Source: Paucibacter sp. DJ2R-2
GTDB lineage: Bacteria; Pseudomonadota; Gammaproteobacteria; Burkholderiales; Burkholderiaceae_C
Length of the DNA: 64,000 nt
Assembly: GCF_025717675.1 (NCBI RefSeq)
Contig: NZ_JAJIRT010000015.1
Coordinates: forward strand, 30,743 to 94,742
Direction of reading: 5' to 3'
The position numbers were made by a program, and so were the translations under genes. Shown here piece by piece: positions 17,843 through 26,981 of the stretch. Within the stretch, counting starts at the first letter, position 1. Every line of letters starts with the position of its first letter. The notes beneath the pieces are model-generated. The model was not told the origin of the DNA and searched no databases. It saw only the letters and a list, made by a program, of their open reading frames with translations.

Positions 17843-20230
17843 TCAGGCTTCTTCCAGCACAAGGTGGTAATTGATGCCGCCGGTGCCAAAGGCATTGATG
17901 CCGGCGCGACGACGCGTCCCCTGGCCGCGCGGCCAGGGGCGGTGAGTGAACAGCGGGTCCAGGCCCAGGCGGGGCCAGTCCAGCTCGGGTTTGAGCGGGC
18001 GCTCAAAATGGTTGGCAGGCATGAGCTCATGCTCCAGGGCCAGCACGGTCTTGATCAGGCTGGCCATGCCGGCCGCCGCAAAGCAGTGACCGAACTTGGA
18101 CTTGAGGGCACCCAGCGCCAGGCCCTGGGTGGCGCCGGCGTAGACCTCGGCCAGGGAGGCCGTCTCGACCTGATCGCCGATCAGGGTGCCCGTGCCATGG
18201 GTCTCCACATACTGCAGGCAAGCCGGCCCGATGTTCTGCGCAGCAAGGGCCTTGAAAGCCCGGCGCATCGCCAGCGTCTGCCCGAGCTGATTGGGCGCGA
18301 TGATGGACTTGCTGTCGGTGCAGGCGCCGACCGCCAGCAGCTGTGCGCGCATGGGCAGGCCCAAGGACTCGGCCTGCGGCTTGCGCATCAGAAGCACCGC
18401 GCCGGCACCGTCTCCGGGCGTGAAGCCGCTCGCATCGCTGCCGAAACTGGCCATCAGCTCCGGCGCCAGCATGCGCTGGGCCGAGCACAGCAGCAGGTCG
18501 CTGCTGTTGACGGGCGTTTCAACGCCCAGCACCAGCACGCAGTCGACCTCCTCGGCGCGCAGGGCCAGGCAGGCCAGCTCCAGCGCCGCCATCGAACTGG
18601 CACATGCGGCCTCGACGGCCAGCACACGTGCCGGCATATCGCCCACCATGGCGCGGCCCATGCCGCTGGCCGTCATCAGGCTGGCATCGGCGGCACAGTC
18701 GCTGCGCTCGCCGAGGGCTTGAAGCCTCAGGCCCTGGCTCAGCGCCTGCGTTCGTTCGGCCGGCCAGGCCTCTTGCCGCGCCAAGCCCTGCAAGCTGTCG
18801 AGCAGCTTGGGCACGAGGGCTTGGGCGCCCGAGCCTCGCGCTGCAGGCAAGCTGAGATTGGAGGCGCAGACCACCATCAAGCGCCCCAGCCTTTCAGGGG
18901 CCAGGCTGAGCACGGTGCCCCAGGCTTCCTCGGCCGCTGTGCGAGCCAGGTAGAGGCTGGCGGCATGGCCGGCCACGTCCTCGGGCAAGAGCGCATGGCT
19001 GGCGCGATCGATGTAGTAGGCCAGCGAATGGCGGGCCTGCGGGTCGAAGAAGGTGTCGCAGTGATGGCGCTGCGGGTCGAGCGATCGGAAGCGATGGCCC
19101 GGTTCACACAAGGCCTTCCAGAACTGATCGACGCCGCGGGTGTCGCCATAAGCGCTGCCGCAGCCGAGCACGGCGATGGGAATCGCGGGTTTTGCAGGGC
19201 CTGCGGAACCTGCGTCGGCGGGCACCATGGGCGGAGCGAGGTCGATCCGCCAGCCTGTGGGCCCGGCGCTGCCTTGCTGAACCGTCAGCGGCCCGCCCTG
19301 CGTTTGATTCAGTGCCAGGCAGCCCAAGGCCAGGGCTTGCAGATCTTGCATGGCGTGGCCATAGCCCAGGAGCTCGCGCACGGGCAAGCTGCGCCCGGCC
19401 ATCAGAATCTGGGGGCCGGAGTGATCGCTGGGCTCGCTGCTCGGTGCCGTGCGATGCAGGGTCAAGGCCGGCCAGCTGGCGTGCGCGGCCACGGGCGCGC
19501 CGAGCAGCAGGGCACAGGCGGATTCGCGCCAGTCGGAAGGATCCCGGCCCGTCAGCGCAGGCAGGGGGCCGTCCACGGTTTGCGCGCCGAGGATCAGAAC
19601 TTGCCGGCTGGGCCCTTGGGACAGGCAGTTCAGGGCCACGCTGAGCGCTTCAACACCGCCTTGCTCCTGCGATTCCAAGGCCAGGACTCGACCACGGAGC
19701 CGGAAGTGCGCCGCCACCCGGGCGGCGAGTGCGCTGGCCATTTCGCCCACCTTGTCGTGGGAGCTGGCGAGAAAGACCTGCTCCAGATGCTGGCGCCAGA
19801 GCGCCAGCAAGGCCGGAGCTTCGGCCTCGTTCGACCAGGCGCGCGCCGCCCAGCGCATGGCGGCAGCGCGTGCCTCGTTCTCGTGGCTGCGGTTCAGCCC
19901 CAAGGCCGTCACCAGAATCACATCGCAATGCTCGCGATCCAAGGCCACGCCGGCTTGCTCGGCTTGGGCCAGGGCCTGCTCCGCCAGCTCCAGCAAATGG
20001 ATTTGGATGCGCTGTATGGAAGCGCGGTAAATGGGCGGTATGCCATAACGCCCAAGATCACGGGAGGATTCGGGCAGCCGCTGCTCGGGCGGTAGCGGCG
20101 CGAGAGGCGCGCGAGGCTCGGCCTTGGCCTCGGCCATGGCCCATTGCAGCCGCGCCTGCCAGTCCTCGACACTTGGCAGATTCGCATGGCGCAGGCCCAG
20201 GCCCAGCAGATGTGCGGCAGGCCGTGTCAT
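17843..20230 (-). CDS. pigJ: Double ketosynthase, PigJ-like, with inactive N-terminal half
   Basis: 795 aa. The C-terminal ketosynthase (about 350-795) has Cys543 in VEAACASSMAAL, His678 in VETHGTGT and His715 in KSKFGHCFAAAG, a complete triad. The N-terminal half (about 100-320) has thiolase-fold remnants, but the active-site region reads LALESQEQGG without Cys, like a chain-length-factor half. PigJ has the same two-part layout. It condenses pyrrolyl-S-PCP-derived units with malonyl-ACP on PigH. Start overlaps the PigI-like stop (ATGA). Confidence 0.87.
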   Translation of the reverse strand: MTRPAAHLLGLGLRHANLPSVEDWQARLQWAMAEAKAEPRAPLAPLPPEQRLPESSRDLGRYGIPPIYRASIQRIQIHLLELAEQALAQAEQAGVALDREHCDVILVTALGLNRSHENEARAAAMRWAARAWSNEAEAPALLALWRQHLEQVFLASSHDKVGEMASALAARVAAHFRLRGRVLALESQEQGGVEALSVALNCLSQGPSRQVLILGAQTVDGPLPALTGRDPSDWRESACALLLGAPVAAHASWPALTLHRTAPSSEPSDHSGPQILMAGRSLPVRELLGYGHAMQDLQALALGCLALNQTQGGPLTVQQGSAGPTGWRIDLAPPMVPADAGSAGPAKPAIPIAVLGCGSAYGDTRGVDQFWKALCEPGHRFRSLDPQRHHCDTFFDPQARHSLAYYIDRASHALLPEDVAGHAASLYLARTAAEEAWGTVLSLAPERLGRLMVVCASNLSLPAARGSGAQALVPKLLDSLQGLARQEAWPAERTQALSQGLRLQALGERSDCAADASLMTASGMGRAMVGDMPARVLAVEAACASSMAALELACLALRAEEVDCVLVLGVETPVNSSDLLLCSAQRMLAPELMASFGSDASGFTPGDGAGAVLLMRKPQAESLGLPMRAQLLAVGACTDSKSIIAPNQLGQTLAMRRAFKALAAQNIGPACLQYVETHGTGTLIGDQVETASLAEVYAGATQGLALGALKSKFGHCFAAAGMASLIKTVLALEHELMPANHFERPLKPELDWPRLGLDPLFTHRPWPRGQGTRRRAGINAFGTGGINYHLVLEEA

Positions 20231-21831
20231 GGGCTGTCAGGCTCGTCCAGCAGCAGGGCCTGAAGCCGCCGCAGGTCGATCTTGCCGTTAGCGTTCTTGG
20301 GCAGCTGAGGCAGAGCCACCCATTGCTGCGGCACCATATAGGACGGCAGCAGGCCGGCGCAGTGCTGCTTCAGGGCCAGCGTGCCTGGCACGCAGCGGCC
20401 TTCGCGCGTCACATAGGCCGCCAGCAGGCGTGGGCCGCTCGCGGTCGGCATCGCCAGCACCGCGCTTTCGGCCAGCTGCGGGTGCCGAGCCAGGGCCGCT
20501 TCGATCTCACCGAGTTCCACCCGAAAACCATGGATCTTGACCATCCGGTCACGGCGGCCGTGGTACTGCAGCAGCCCTTGTCGCCAGGAGCCCTGGTCGC
20601 CGGTGGCATGGCGGCCCAGGCGATGTTGTGCGCTGTTGGCATCATCGGGGCGCTGCCAATAGCCCGGCGTGACGCAATCACCGGCAACCCAGATCTCGCC
20701 GAGTTGGCCATCTTCGGTGATGTGCCGTCCGGTCTCGTCCTGCAACCAGACATCGGCGCCCCGAATCGGTCGGCCGATCGGCACCGGCCCATCGCTGTGC
20801 AGGTCATCGGCGCTGACCGGGTGCCAGAGGCAGACATTGGTTTCGGTCGGGCCGTAGAAGTTGTAGAAGCGGCAAGAGTCGGGGAGATGTGCCGCCAGGT
20901 CCTGCAACACAGGCTTGGGCATGACCTCACCGGCAAAGATCAGATGGCGCAAGGCACTCTGGCGCTGGGGCGCCAGCACGGCACTGCGCAGCAGCAGGCC
21001 GAAAAGCGAGGGCACGCCGTAGACCACGCTGATGGATTCCTGAGTCAGCAGCTCGCCCAGTCGCGCCATATGGCGCAACTCGGACTCATGGCTGATGTAG
21101 ACGCTGGCGCCTGCCTGCACGGCCGCGAAGAGATCGAAGGTGCTGAGGTCGAAGTTGAAGCTGGCGAGGTTGAGCAAGCGATCCTCGGCCCGCAGGCTCA
21201 GGGTCTGTGCGGCCCAGCCGACGAAATTGAGCAGGTTTCGCTGATTGAGCTGCACGCCTTTGGGCAGGCCGGTGGAGCCGGAGGTGTAGAGAATCGCGGC
21301 CACCGAATCCGGCTCGACGCGTGTCTCTCTCAGGGGCGCCCCCTGCGGCAGGCCGTGCAGATCGGGCGTCAGCCACAGGCCACGCGCTTCAAGCCAGGCT
21401 TCGGCCCAGGCTTCGGTCGCCTGCGCTTGTTCGCTCAGCACCAGCAAACGAACCCGACTCTGCCCTGGAAGGGGCCGGCTGGCCTGTGCCTGCAGCCACA
21501 GCGCCGCATGGGCGGCATCCAGGATCAACAGGGTCGGGCTGGCGTCGGCCACGATGGCCTGCACGCGCTCCACCGGTTGAGCGCCGTCCAGGGGCAGATA
21601 GCGGGCGCCGGCAAACAGCGTGGCCAGGATGCACTGGGCATAGAGTGCCTGCTTGTCCATCCAGATGGCGACGGCCTGACCGGCGCAGTCGGCCAGCAGC
21701 TGTTCCCGGGCCGTGGCCACCCAATTCCGGCAGGCGCCGTAACTCAGCTCATGCGCGGAGTCCCGGAGCAGCGGTGCGGCATCGGGCCATGCCAGCAAGG
21801 CCTCATGGACGCCTGGCTGCAGGCTGTTCAT
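20227..21831 (-). CDS. pigI: L-prolyl-AMP ligase (NRPS adenylation), PigI-like
   Basis: 534 aa, free-standing adenylation enzyme. A3 motif LYTSGSTGLPKGV (about 181-193), A5 YNFYGPTETNVC, A8 KIHGFRVELGEIE, and A10 lysine in NANGKIDL (about 517). PigI and RedM activate L-proline and load it on the PCP (PigG). Proline specificity is inferred from the cluster, not from a pocket code. Overlaps pigH by ATGA upstream and pigJ downstream, so the three are translationally coupled. Confidence 0.85.
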   Translation of the reverse strand: MNSLQPGVHEALLAWPDAAPLLRDSAHELSYGACRNWVATAREQLLADCAGQAVAIWMDKQALYAQCILATLFAGARYLPLDGAQPVERVQAIVADASPTLLILDAAHAALWLQAQASRPLPGQSRVRLLVLSEQAQATEAWAEAWLEARGLWLTPDLHGLPQGAPLRETRVEPDSVAAILYTSGSTGLPKGVQLNQRNLLNFVGWAAQTLSLRAEDRLLNLASFNFDLSTFDLFAAVQAGASVYISHESELRHMARLGELLTQESISVVYGVPSLFGLLLRSAVLAPQRQSALRHLIFAGEVMPKPVLQDLAAHLPDSCRFYNFYGPTETNVCLWHPVSADDLHSDGPVPIGRPIRGADVWLQDETGRHITEDGQLGEIWVAGDCVTPGYWQRPDDANSAQHRLGRHATGDQGSWRQGLLQYHGRRDRMVKIHGFRVELGEIEAALARHPQLAESAVLAMPTASGPRLLAAYVTREGRCVPGTLALKQHCAGLLPSYMVPQQWVALPQLPKNANGKIDLRRLQALLLDEPDSP

Positions 21832-23417
21832 GCGGCCAACACCTCATGCAGGGGCAGCCTGTTGTCGCGGGCCGCGTCGAGCAAGATGTCCAGGGCCTGG
21901 TCCAGGTCCTGCCGGGTGTGCGACTCCAGAACGCTGATGCGCAGCCTGGCGTCGCCCACGGCCACCCCCGGGAACACCACGGTCTGGCAGTACAGGCCGC
22001 GCTTGCGAAGCGAGCGCCCCATATTCATGGCCAGAGCCTCGTCGCCAATGCGGATCGGGATGATGGCGCTGCTGGAGTCCTCGGTGTCAAAGCCCAGCCG
22101 GTCCAGGCTGGACTTCAGATAGTGGATATTGCTCCACAGGCGCGTCAGCCGCTCGGGCTCCTGAGCCATCAGGTCCAGTCCAGCGATCAAACCGGCGGCG
22201 ACCGGGGCGGGAATGGTGGCCGCGAAGACATAGCTGTTGGCGTAGAAGCGCAGGTAGTCGATGACCTCGGCGTCACCCACGGCAAACCCTCCCTGGCCGC
22301 CCAGGGCCTTGCTCATGGTTCCGACCTCCAGGTCCACCCGGCCCTTGAGATTGAAATGTTCGGTCGTGCCCGAACCGCTGGCACCCAGCACGCCGGTGCT
22401 GTGGGCATCGTCGATCAGCACGCGAGCCTGGTAGCGCTGGGCCAGCTTGAGCAGCTCCGGCAGATGAACGATGTCGCCATGCATGCTGAACACGCCATCG
22501 GCCACGATCAGACGCCCGCCCGGCTGATCCTCATGCCGAGCCAGCATCTCCTCCAGGGCCTTCATGTCGTTGTGGGGGTAAAGGCGCCGTGCTGCGCCGG
22601 AGAGCTTGCAGCCGTCCTGGATGCTCATGTGGTTGTAGACGTCGCCGATCACCTGGTCGCCGGGGCCCACGAGCGCGGCGATGGTGCCCAGATTGGCCGA
22701 GTAGCCGGAGGGGAAGACCAGGCAGTCCTCGCGGCCCTTCAGTTGCGCGAGCTTGCGCTCCAGTTGCTGATGCAGCTCGGTGGTGCCGGCGATCAGGCGG
22801 CTTCCGGTGTTGGTGGCACCGTACTCTCGGCTGGCTTTCTGGATGGCCTCCAGCACGCGCTCGTCATTGGCCAGGCCCAGGTAGTTGTTGGAGGCGAAGA
22901 GCAGGAATTCACGCTCCCGGCCCTCGTGGCGGTCAAAGATCGTGGCGCGATTGCTGCTGCGGCCGCGCGAGGCCATGCCGTACCAGAAGTGACCCTGCTC
23001 GGCGCGTTCGCGGTGAAAGCGCTGGAAGCGCCGGGTCTTGGTGAAAATGTCGGAGTCGCTGCCATTGCCCAAGAAGTCGCGCATGGTCTGTGGCGCTTGA
23101 GCCGGGCCGGCATTTGCCGCGGCCACAACCGGCTTTGTCGGAGCAGCAGGCTCACCTGAGGGCGCCGTGCTGTCCTGGCGCAAGGCGGCAAAGCGTGCAC
23201 TCAGGCTCGCCAGGCTCTCGGAATCGCCGGGGGCCACCGTCACACGGGTTTGGAACAGCGCATTGAGCTCGCTGACGATGCCCGCCAGCATGATGGAGTC
23301 AATGCCGAGGTCTTCCTGCAGCAAGGCCTCGGGCTGCAGTGCCTCGTCGGCGTACTGTGAGTGTTTCTGAATGACCGCCTTGACGGTGGTCGAGGTGTCT
23401 TGGAGTGCTGCGTTCAT
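21828..23417 (-). CDS. pigH: ACP-alpha-oxoamine synthase (PigH-like, single ACP)
   Basis: 529 aa. Residues about 5-85 are an acyl carrier domain with the attachment Ser41 in DLGIDSIML. Residues about 125-520 are a PLP alpha-oxoamine synthase: ASNNYLGLANDERV, FPSGYSANLGT, IDDAHSTGVLG, and PLP lysine 370 in GTMSKALGGQGGF. PigH condenses pyrrolyl-beta-ketoacyl-ACP with serine, with loss of CO2, to give the hydroxymethyl bipyrrole. Serratia PigH carries two ACPs; this one has one. A linker rich in Ala/Pro (about 85-110) separates the domains. Confidence 0.87.
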   Translation of the reverse strand: MNAALQDTSTTVKAVIQKHSQYADEALQPEALLQEDLGIDSIMLAGIVSELNALFQTRVTVAPGDSESLASLSARFAALRQDSTAPSGEPAAPTKPVVAAANAGPAQAPQTMRDFLGNGSDSDIFTKTRRFQRFHRERAEQGHFWYGMASRGRSSNRATIFDRHEGREREFLLFASNNYLGLANDERVLEAIQKASREYGATNTGSRLIAGTTELHQQLERKLAQLKGREDCLVFPSGYSANLGTIAALVGPGDQVIGDVYNHMSIQDGCKLSGAARRLYPHNDMKALEEMLARHEDQPGGRLIVADGVFSMHGDIVHLPELLKLAQRYQARVLIDDAHSTGVLGASGSGTTEHFNLKGRVDLEVGTMSKALGGQGGFAVGDAEVIDYLRFYANSYVFAATIPAPVAAGLIAGLDLMAQEPERLTRLWSNIHYLKSSLDRLGFDTEDSSSAIIPIRIGDEALAMNMGRSLRKRGLYCQTVVFPGVAVGDARLRISVLESHTRQDLDQALDILLDAARDNRLPLHEVLAA

Positions 23418-23442
23418 GGTGTGATGGCTCTGCGGTTTCGTC

Positions 23443-24567
23443 TCAGGCGGCCTGGGGCTTGTGCGGCACGATGTGGATGGGCTTGACTTCGCCGGTGTGG
23501 CTGCCGATGTCGCCGGGCGAGCGCGGCGCCTGGGCTTTCGCCTGGGCCTGGGCTTCCTGGATCAACTGGTCGCGGAGGCGCAAGTAGTAGGCATTGACCT
23601 TGTCGACCGAGATCAGGCGGTTGGCCTCCAGGCTGGAGATGCGCGGCTCTTGACCCTTGAGTGCGGCCATGTCCTTGGACTGCTGGATGAAGCGCTCCAT
23701 GCGGCACATCAACCAGGGACGAACGCGGCGCCAGCCCGGAATGGGCAGCGGCTTCATCATGGGCAGCAGCAGGTCGCGCTTGGGCTCCTTGTAGCAAATG
23801 CAGAGCCAGCAGTTGTCGTCGTCGATGGGGGTGGCGATCAGGTAGACATCGAAGACGTCGTTGCGGATCTGCACCAGATTGGGCATGAGCACATCGACGC
23901 CGATGCGCCAGCCGCGTGTCCAGGGCAAGCGGGCCTTGAGGGTCTCTTCGGCCGTGCGATCGTCGTCTGGGCGCAGGACGAACTCGCTGCGGATCAGATG
24001 ACCTTCCAGCTGGCAGCTGAAGTCATCGACCCGGCCGCCCTTGGGGTCCCAGATGTTCAGCGCCGAACCCTTGTGAACAAAGGGCACGTGGTAAACCTCG
24101 CAGACGCTCTCGACATAACGTGTGTAATGCGTGGGTGCATGCCAGGCGTAGCGAGAGGTGAAGCCGGTGTACTCGACGAACTCCTTGAACATCGGCACCT
24201 CAGGCAACTGCTCGGGGACTTGTTCGCCGGTCCAGCACCAGATCAGGCCGTGTTGCTCGCGCACCGTGTGGAAGGGCACATGCAAGTGCTTGGGCACGAC
24301 CCCGTCCTTGCCCAGCACCGGCATGTGAACGCAGCGCCCGCTGGCGTCGTACTGAAAGCCGTGATAGGGGCAGGCGATGTAGTCGCCATGCTGCTTGCCA
24401 TTGCTCAGGGGCACGCCCTTGTGAGCGCAGCGATCATCGAGGCAGACCACCTGGCCTTGTGTGTCGCGATAGAGCACCAGCTTCTTGTTGAAGCGGCGAA
24501 TGCCGACGGGCTTGTTCTTCTTGACGTCCTCGCTGCGGAGGATGGCATACCACTGGTTCGGAATCAT
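23443..24567 (-). CDS. Rieske non-haem iron oxygenase (RedG-like)
   Basis: 374 aa. Rieske cluster ligands Cys47-His49 (RCAHKG) and Cys66-His69 (CPYHGF). The mononuclear iron site is seen in EVYHVPFVH, with Glu157, His160 and His165 following the D/E-x2-H-x4-H pattern. RedG and McpG of Streptomyces are Rieske enzymes of similar length that close carbocycles on the alkyl chain of undecylprodigiosin. I infer an oxidative cyclisation or hydroxylation of the tambjamine chain. The start overlaps the PCP stop (ATGA). No dedicated reductase or ferredoxin is encoded beside it. Confidence 0.83.
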   Translation of the reverse strand: MIPNQWYAILRSEDVKKNKPVGIRRFNKKLVLYRDTQGQVVCLDDRCAHKGVPLSNGKQHGDYIACPYHGFQYDASGRCVHMPVLGKDGVVPKHLHVPFHTVREQHGLIWCWTGEQVPEQLPEVPMFKEFVEYTGFTSRYAWHAPTHYTRYVESVCEVYHVPFVHKGSALNIWDPKGGRVDDFSCQLEGHLIRSEFVLRPDDDRTAEETLKARLPWTRGWRIGVDVLMPNLVQIRNDVFDVYLIATPIDDDNCWLCICYKEPKRDLLLPMMKPLPIPGWRRVRPWLMCRMERFIQQSKDMAALKGQEPRISSLEANRLISVDKVNAYYLRLRDQLIQEAQAQAKAQAPRSPGDIGSHTGEVKPIHIVPHKPQAA

Positions 24568-24827
24568 GCGATTTTCTCCAAAGGGTTGAGGCGCATTACC
24601 AGCGCTTCGAGCCGGGCGACATTGGCGAAGTGCTCGGGATGGATGTCCGTCACCGGGATCTGCACGCCGAACTCCTGGCGGATGAAGTCCACGACATCGA
24701 ACAAGGCGGCGGAATCAAGGATGTTCAATTCCAACAAGGGCGTGTCACGAAGAACGCGGCTGCCGTCACCGAGAAAGGCGTCGGCGATGAAGCGGCACAG
24801 GGTCAAAGAAAACTGGCTGTCAGCCAT
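24564..24827 (-). CDS. pigG: Stand-alone peptidyl carrier protein, PigG-like
   Basis: 87 aa, the length of PigG. Attachment serine 39 in ELNILDSAALFDVVDF. It would carry L-prolyl and then pyrrolyl-2-carboxyl as a thioester between PigI, PigA and PigJ. Start ATG 24827 is set by AAGGAG five bases upstream; the open frame continues further upstream but only as a shadow of the ligase gene. 10 bp after the upstream ligase stop. Confidence 0.82.
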   Translation of the reverse strand: MADSQFSLTLCRFIADAFLGDGSRVLRDTPLLELNILDSAALFDVVDFIRQEFGVQIPVTDIHPEHFANVARLEALVMRLNPLEKIA

Positions 24828-24837
24828 GGCTACTCCT

Positions 24838-26955
24838 TCAGCAGGCAATGGGTTGCGACTGGGTCCGGCGCCAGACTTCCTGGGCCAGCAGGGCCGGACT
24901 GTTGTGGCGGTAGAGCGCATCCGGTTCCAGCTGCAAGCCATGGCTGCTGTCCAGATCCGCGAGCAATTCAAGGGCCGCTATCGAGTCCAGCGCCAGGCTG
25001 GCAAAGCTGTCTTCGGCGCGCAGTTGCACCGCTTCGCAGCGCAGCGTCAGCGCGATGCGCTGCATCAACCAGGCCTGGATGCTGCTGACGCTGTCCAAGC
25101 TGAGTGTTATGGCTTCGGCGGCGAGCTCGGGCGTCCGAGGCTCTTTGTCCAGGCGTGCGTACAGGGGCAGGCTGCCGGACAGGAACTCGTTCTTCAACGC
25201 CACACGTTGCAATTTGCCCGACGAGGTGGTGCGCACCGTCTTGCGGGGAATGAAGAGCAGGGTGTCTACGTTGATGCCATACTTTTCGCTCAGGCGCGCG
25301 TTGATGCGAGCTTGGAGCTCAGTCATGTCGATGGCGCTTCGTGGTACTTCCAGAGCCAGCGCGACGAGCTCCTCGCCCAAGCGCCCATGCTGGAAGGCGA
25401 CCGAGCGGCAGTTGATCAGTTCGGGGCAGGCTTGCAGGGCCTCATGCTCCAGATCCTGGGGAAAGTAGTTGGCCCCACGCACGATCAGCAGTTCCTTGCT
25501 GCGCCCCGTGATGAAGAGCTCGCCCTGATCCAGACAGCCCAGGTCGCCGGTGCGCAGCCACCCGCCTTGACCATCCAAACGCTGATCAAAGCATTCGGCG
25601 CTGCGCGCCGGGTCCTGCCAGTAGCCCTGGGTGACGCTGGAGCCGCGCACCCAGACCTCACCGATCTCGCGCTCGCCTCGGGGCAGACGCAGGCTGGGCT
25701 CGACGATGCGCAGCTCCAGGCTGGGGTGCGGGCGGCCGCAGCTGACCACGGTCTGGGTGTTGGCCAAGAGCGCGTCCTGCTGCAGCCACTGCTGCCGGGC
25801 CAGCGCTCGGGCATCGAGATGGCGGCGACCCAGCATTTGTCCCAGCGGCTTGCCGCTGACCATCAGCGTGGTCTCCGCCATGCCGTAGCAGGGGAACAAG
25901 GCCTCGGCCTTGAAACCGACCGCCTCAAAGCGCCGCGCAAACTCGTCCATGCTGCGCGCATGGATGGGCTCGGCGCCGCAGAAAGCGACCCGCCAGCCAC
26001 TGAGGTCCAGGCCTTGCAGCTCGCGATCACGCACCTTGTCCACGCAAAGCTGAAAGGCGAAGTTGGGCCCGCCGCTGCTGACCCCGCCACTGCAGCCCTG
26101 GCTGAATTCGCTGACCGCCTGCAACCAGCGGGCGGGGCTGCGCACCAGCACGCTGGTGGGCATCAGCAGACTGGCGAAACCGGCGTGCACCGGCTGCAGG
26201 ACTCCGCCGACCAGGCCCATATCGTGGTACGGCGGCAGCCAGATCACGGAGCGGCTTTGCCCTTTGCGGTGGCCGAAGCAATCCTGGATCAGCTGCGAGT
26301 TCTCGACCAGATTGCGCTGCGTCAGCATCACGCCCTTGGGCCGACCGGTCGAGCCCGAGGTGTACTGCAACATCGCCAGGGCGTCCGGGTCGGGGTCCAG
26401 GCCGGCCAGGGATCCGGGTGGCGCCTGGTCCAGCTCCTCGACACAGAGCCAGCCCGTGCCGGCCAGTTCCGGGTCGGCGCGCAGCTCGGCCAGCTCTTCG
26501 TCCATGCTGGCTCGGCGGCACAGCAGCTGGGCTCCAGCGAGCTCGCGCAGCACCAGGCGCAAGCGCTCGGCCTGCAGCGGGCTGCGCGGAGGAAAGGTCG
26601 GCACGACCACGATGCCCGCAGCCAGGCAGGCCAAAAAGGCCACGGCGAACTGCCGTCCCTGCGGCAGTGCCAAGACCAGCTTGAGGCTGCCATCGCGCGC
26701 ACCGGGCAGCTGGCGCAAGGCCTGGGCATAGCGGCCGACCCAGGCCGCCAGCTGGGCGTGGCTGAGCCGCTCGTCCTGATCGTCCTCGGTCTGCCAGAAC
26801 TGATAGACCAAGTCTGCGCCCTGTTCCGCCGCATTGCGGCGCAAGGCATCAGCGAAGGTACGCGGACGGCCGGCCTCAGAGGCGCCGGTGGGGTTGGCGC
26901 AGGCCGGTGCGCGAGTTCGAATCGTGCTGTCGATCAAGATGTCGTCCATGACCAT
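24838..26955 (-). CDS. Fatty acyl-AMP ligase with C-terminal ACP (TamA-like)
   Basis: About 705 aa. Adenylation motif LQYTSGSTGRPKGV (about 196-209), LPPYHDMGLVGG (FAAL-type), YGMAETTLM, and FITGRSKELLIVRGANYFPQDLE, the signature of fatty acyl-AMP ligases. The last 90 residues form an ACP with Ser658 in LALDSIAAL. TamA in the tambjamine YP1 pathway is such a ligase-ACP didomain that activates dodecanoate. This supplies the chain for the dehydrogenase and the reductase-aminotransferase. Start is probably ATG 26955 (another ATG six bases later); no strong ribosome site is visible. 26 bp after luxI. Confidence 0.85.
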   Translation of the reverse strand: MVMDDILIDSTIRTRAPACANPTGASEAGRPRTFADALRRNAAEQGADLVYQFWQTEDDQDERLSHAQLAAWVGRYAQALRQLPGARDGSLKLVLALPQGRQFAVAFLACLAAGIVVVPTFPPRSPLQAERLRLVLRELAGAQLLCRRASMDEELAELRADPELAGTGWLCVEELDQAPPGSLAGLDPDPDALAMLQYTSGSTGRPKGVMLTQRNLVENSQLIQDCFGHRKGQSRSVIWLPPYHDMGLVGGVLQPVHAGFASLLMPTSVLVRSPARWLQAVSEFSQGCSGGVSSGGPNFAFQLCVDKVRDRELQGLDLSGWRVAFCGAEPIHARSMDEFARRFEAVGFKAEALFPCYGMAETTLMVSGKPLGQMLGRRHLDARALARQQWLQQDALLANTQTVVSCGRPHPSLELRIVEPSLRLPRGEREIGEVWVRGSSVTQGYWQDPARSAECFDQRLDGQGGWLRTGDLGCLDQGELFITGRSKELLIVRGANYFPQDLEHEALQACPELINCRSVAFQHGRLGEELVALALEVPRSAIDMTELQARINARLSEKYGINVDTLLFIPRKTVRTTSSGKLQRVALKNEFLSGSLPLYARLDKEPRTPELAAEAITLSLDSVSSIQAWLMQRIALTLRCEAVQLRAEDSFASLALDSIAALELLADLDSSHGLQLEPDALYRHNSPALLAQEVWRRTQSQPIAC

Positions 26956-26981
26956 GGTGCTTTCGCAGGTGGGAGTCGGGC

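Noticed and set aside
16817..20095. 1092-codon plus-strand frame opposite pigA/pigJ
   Set aside because: Covers the complement of two clear genes with intact catalytic residues; composition is that of an antisense shadow.
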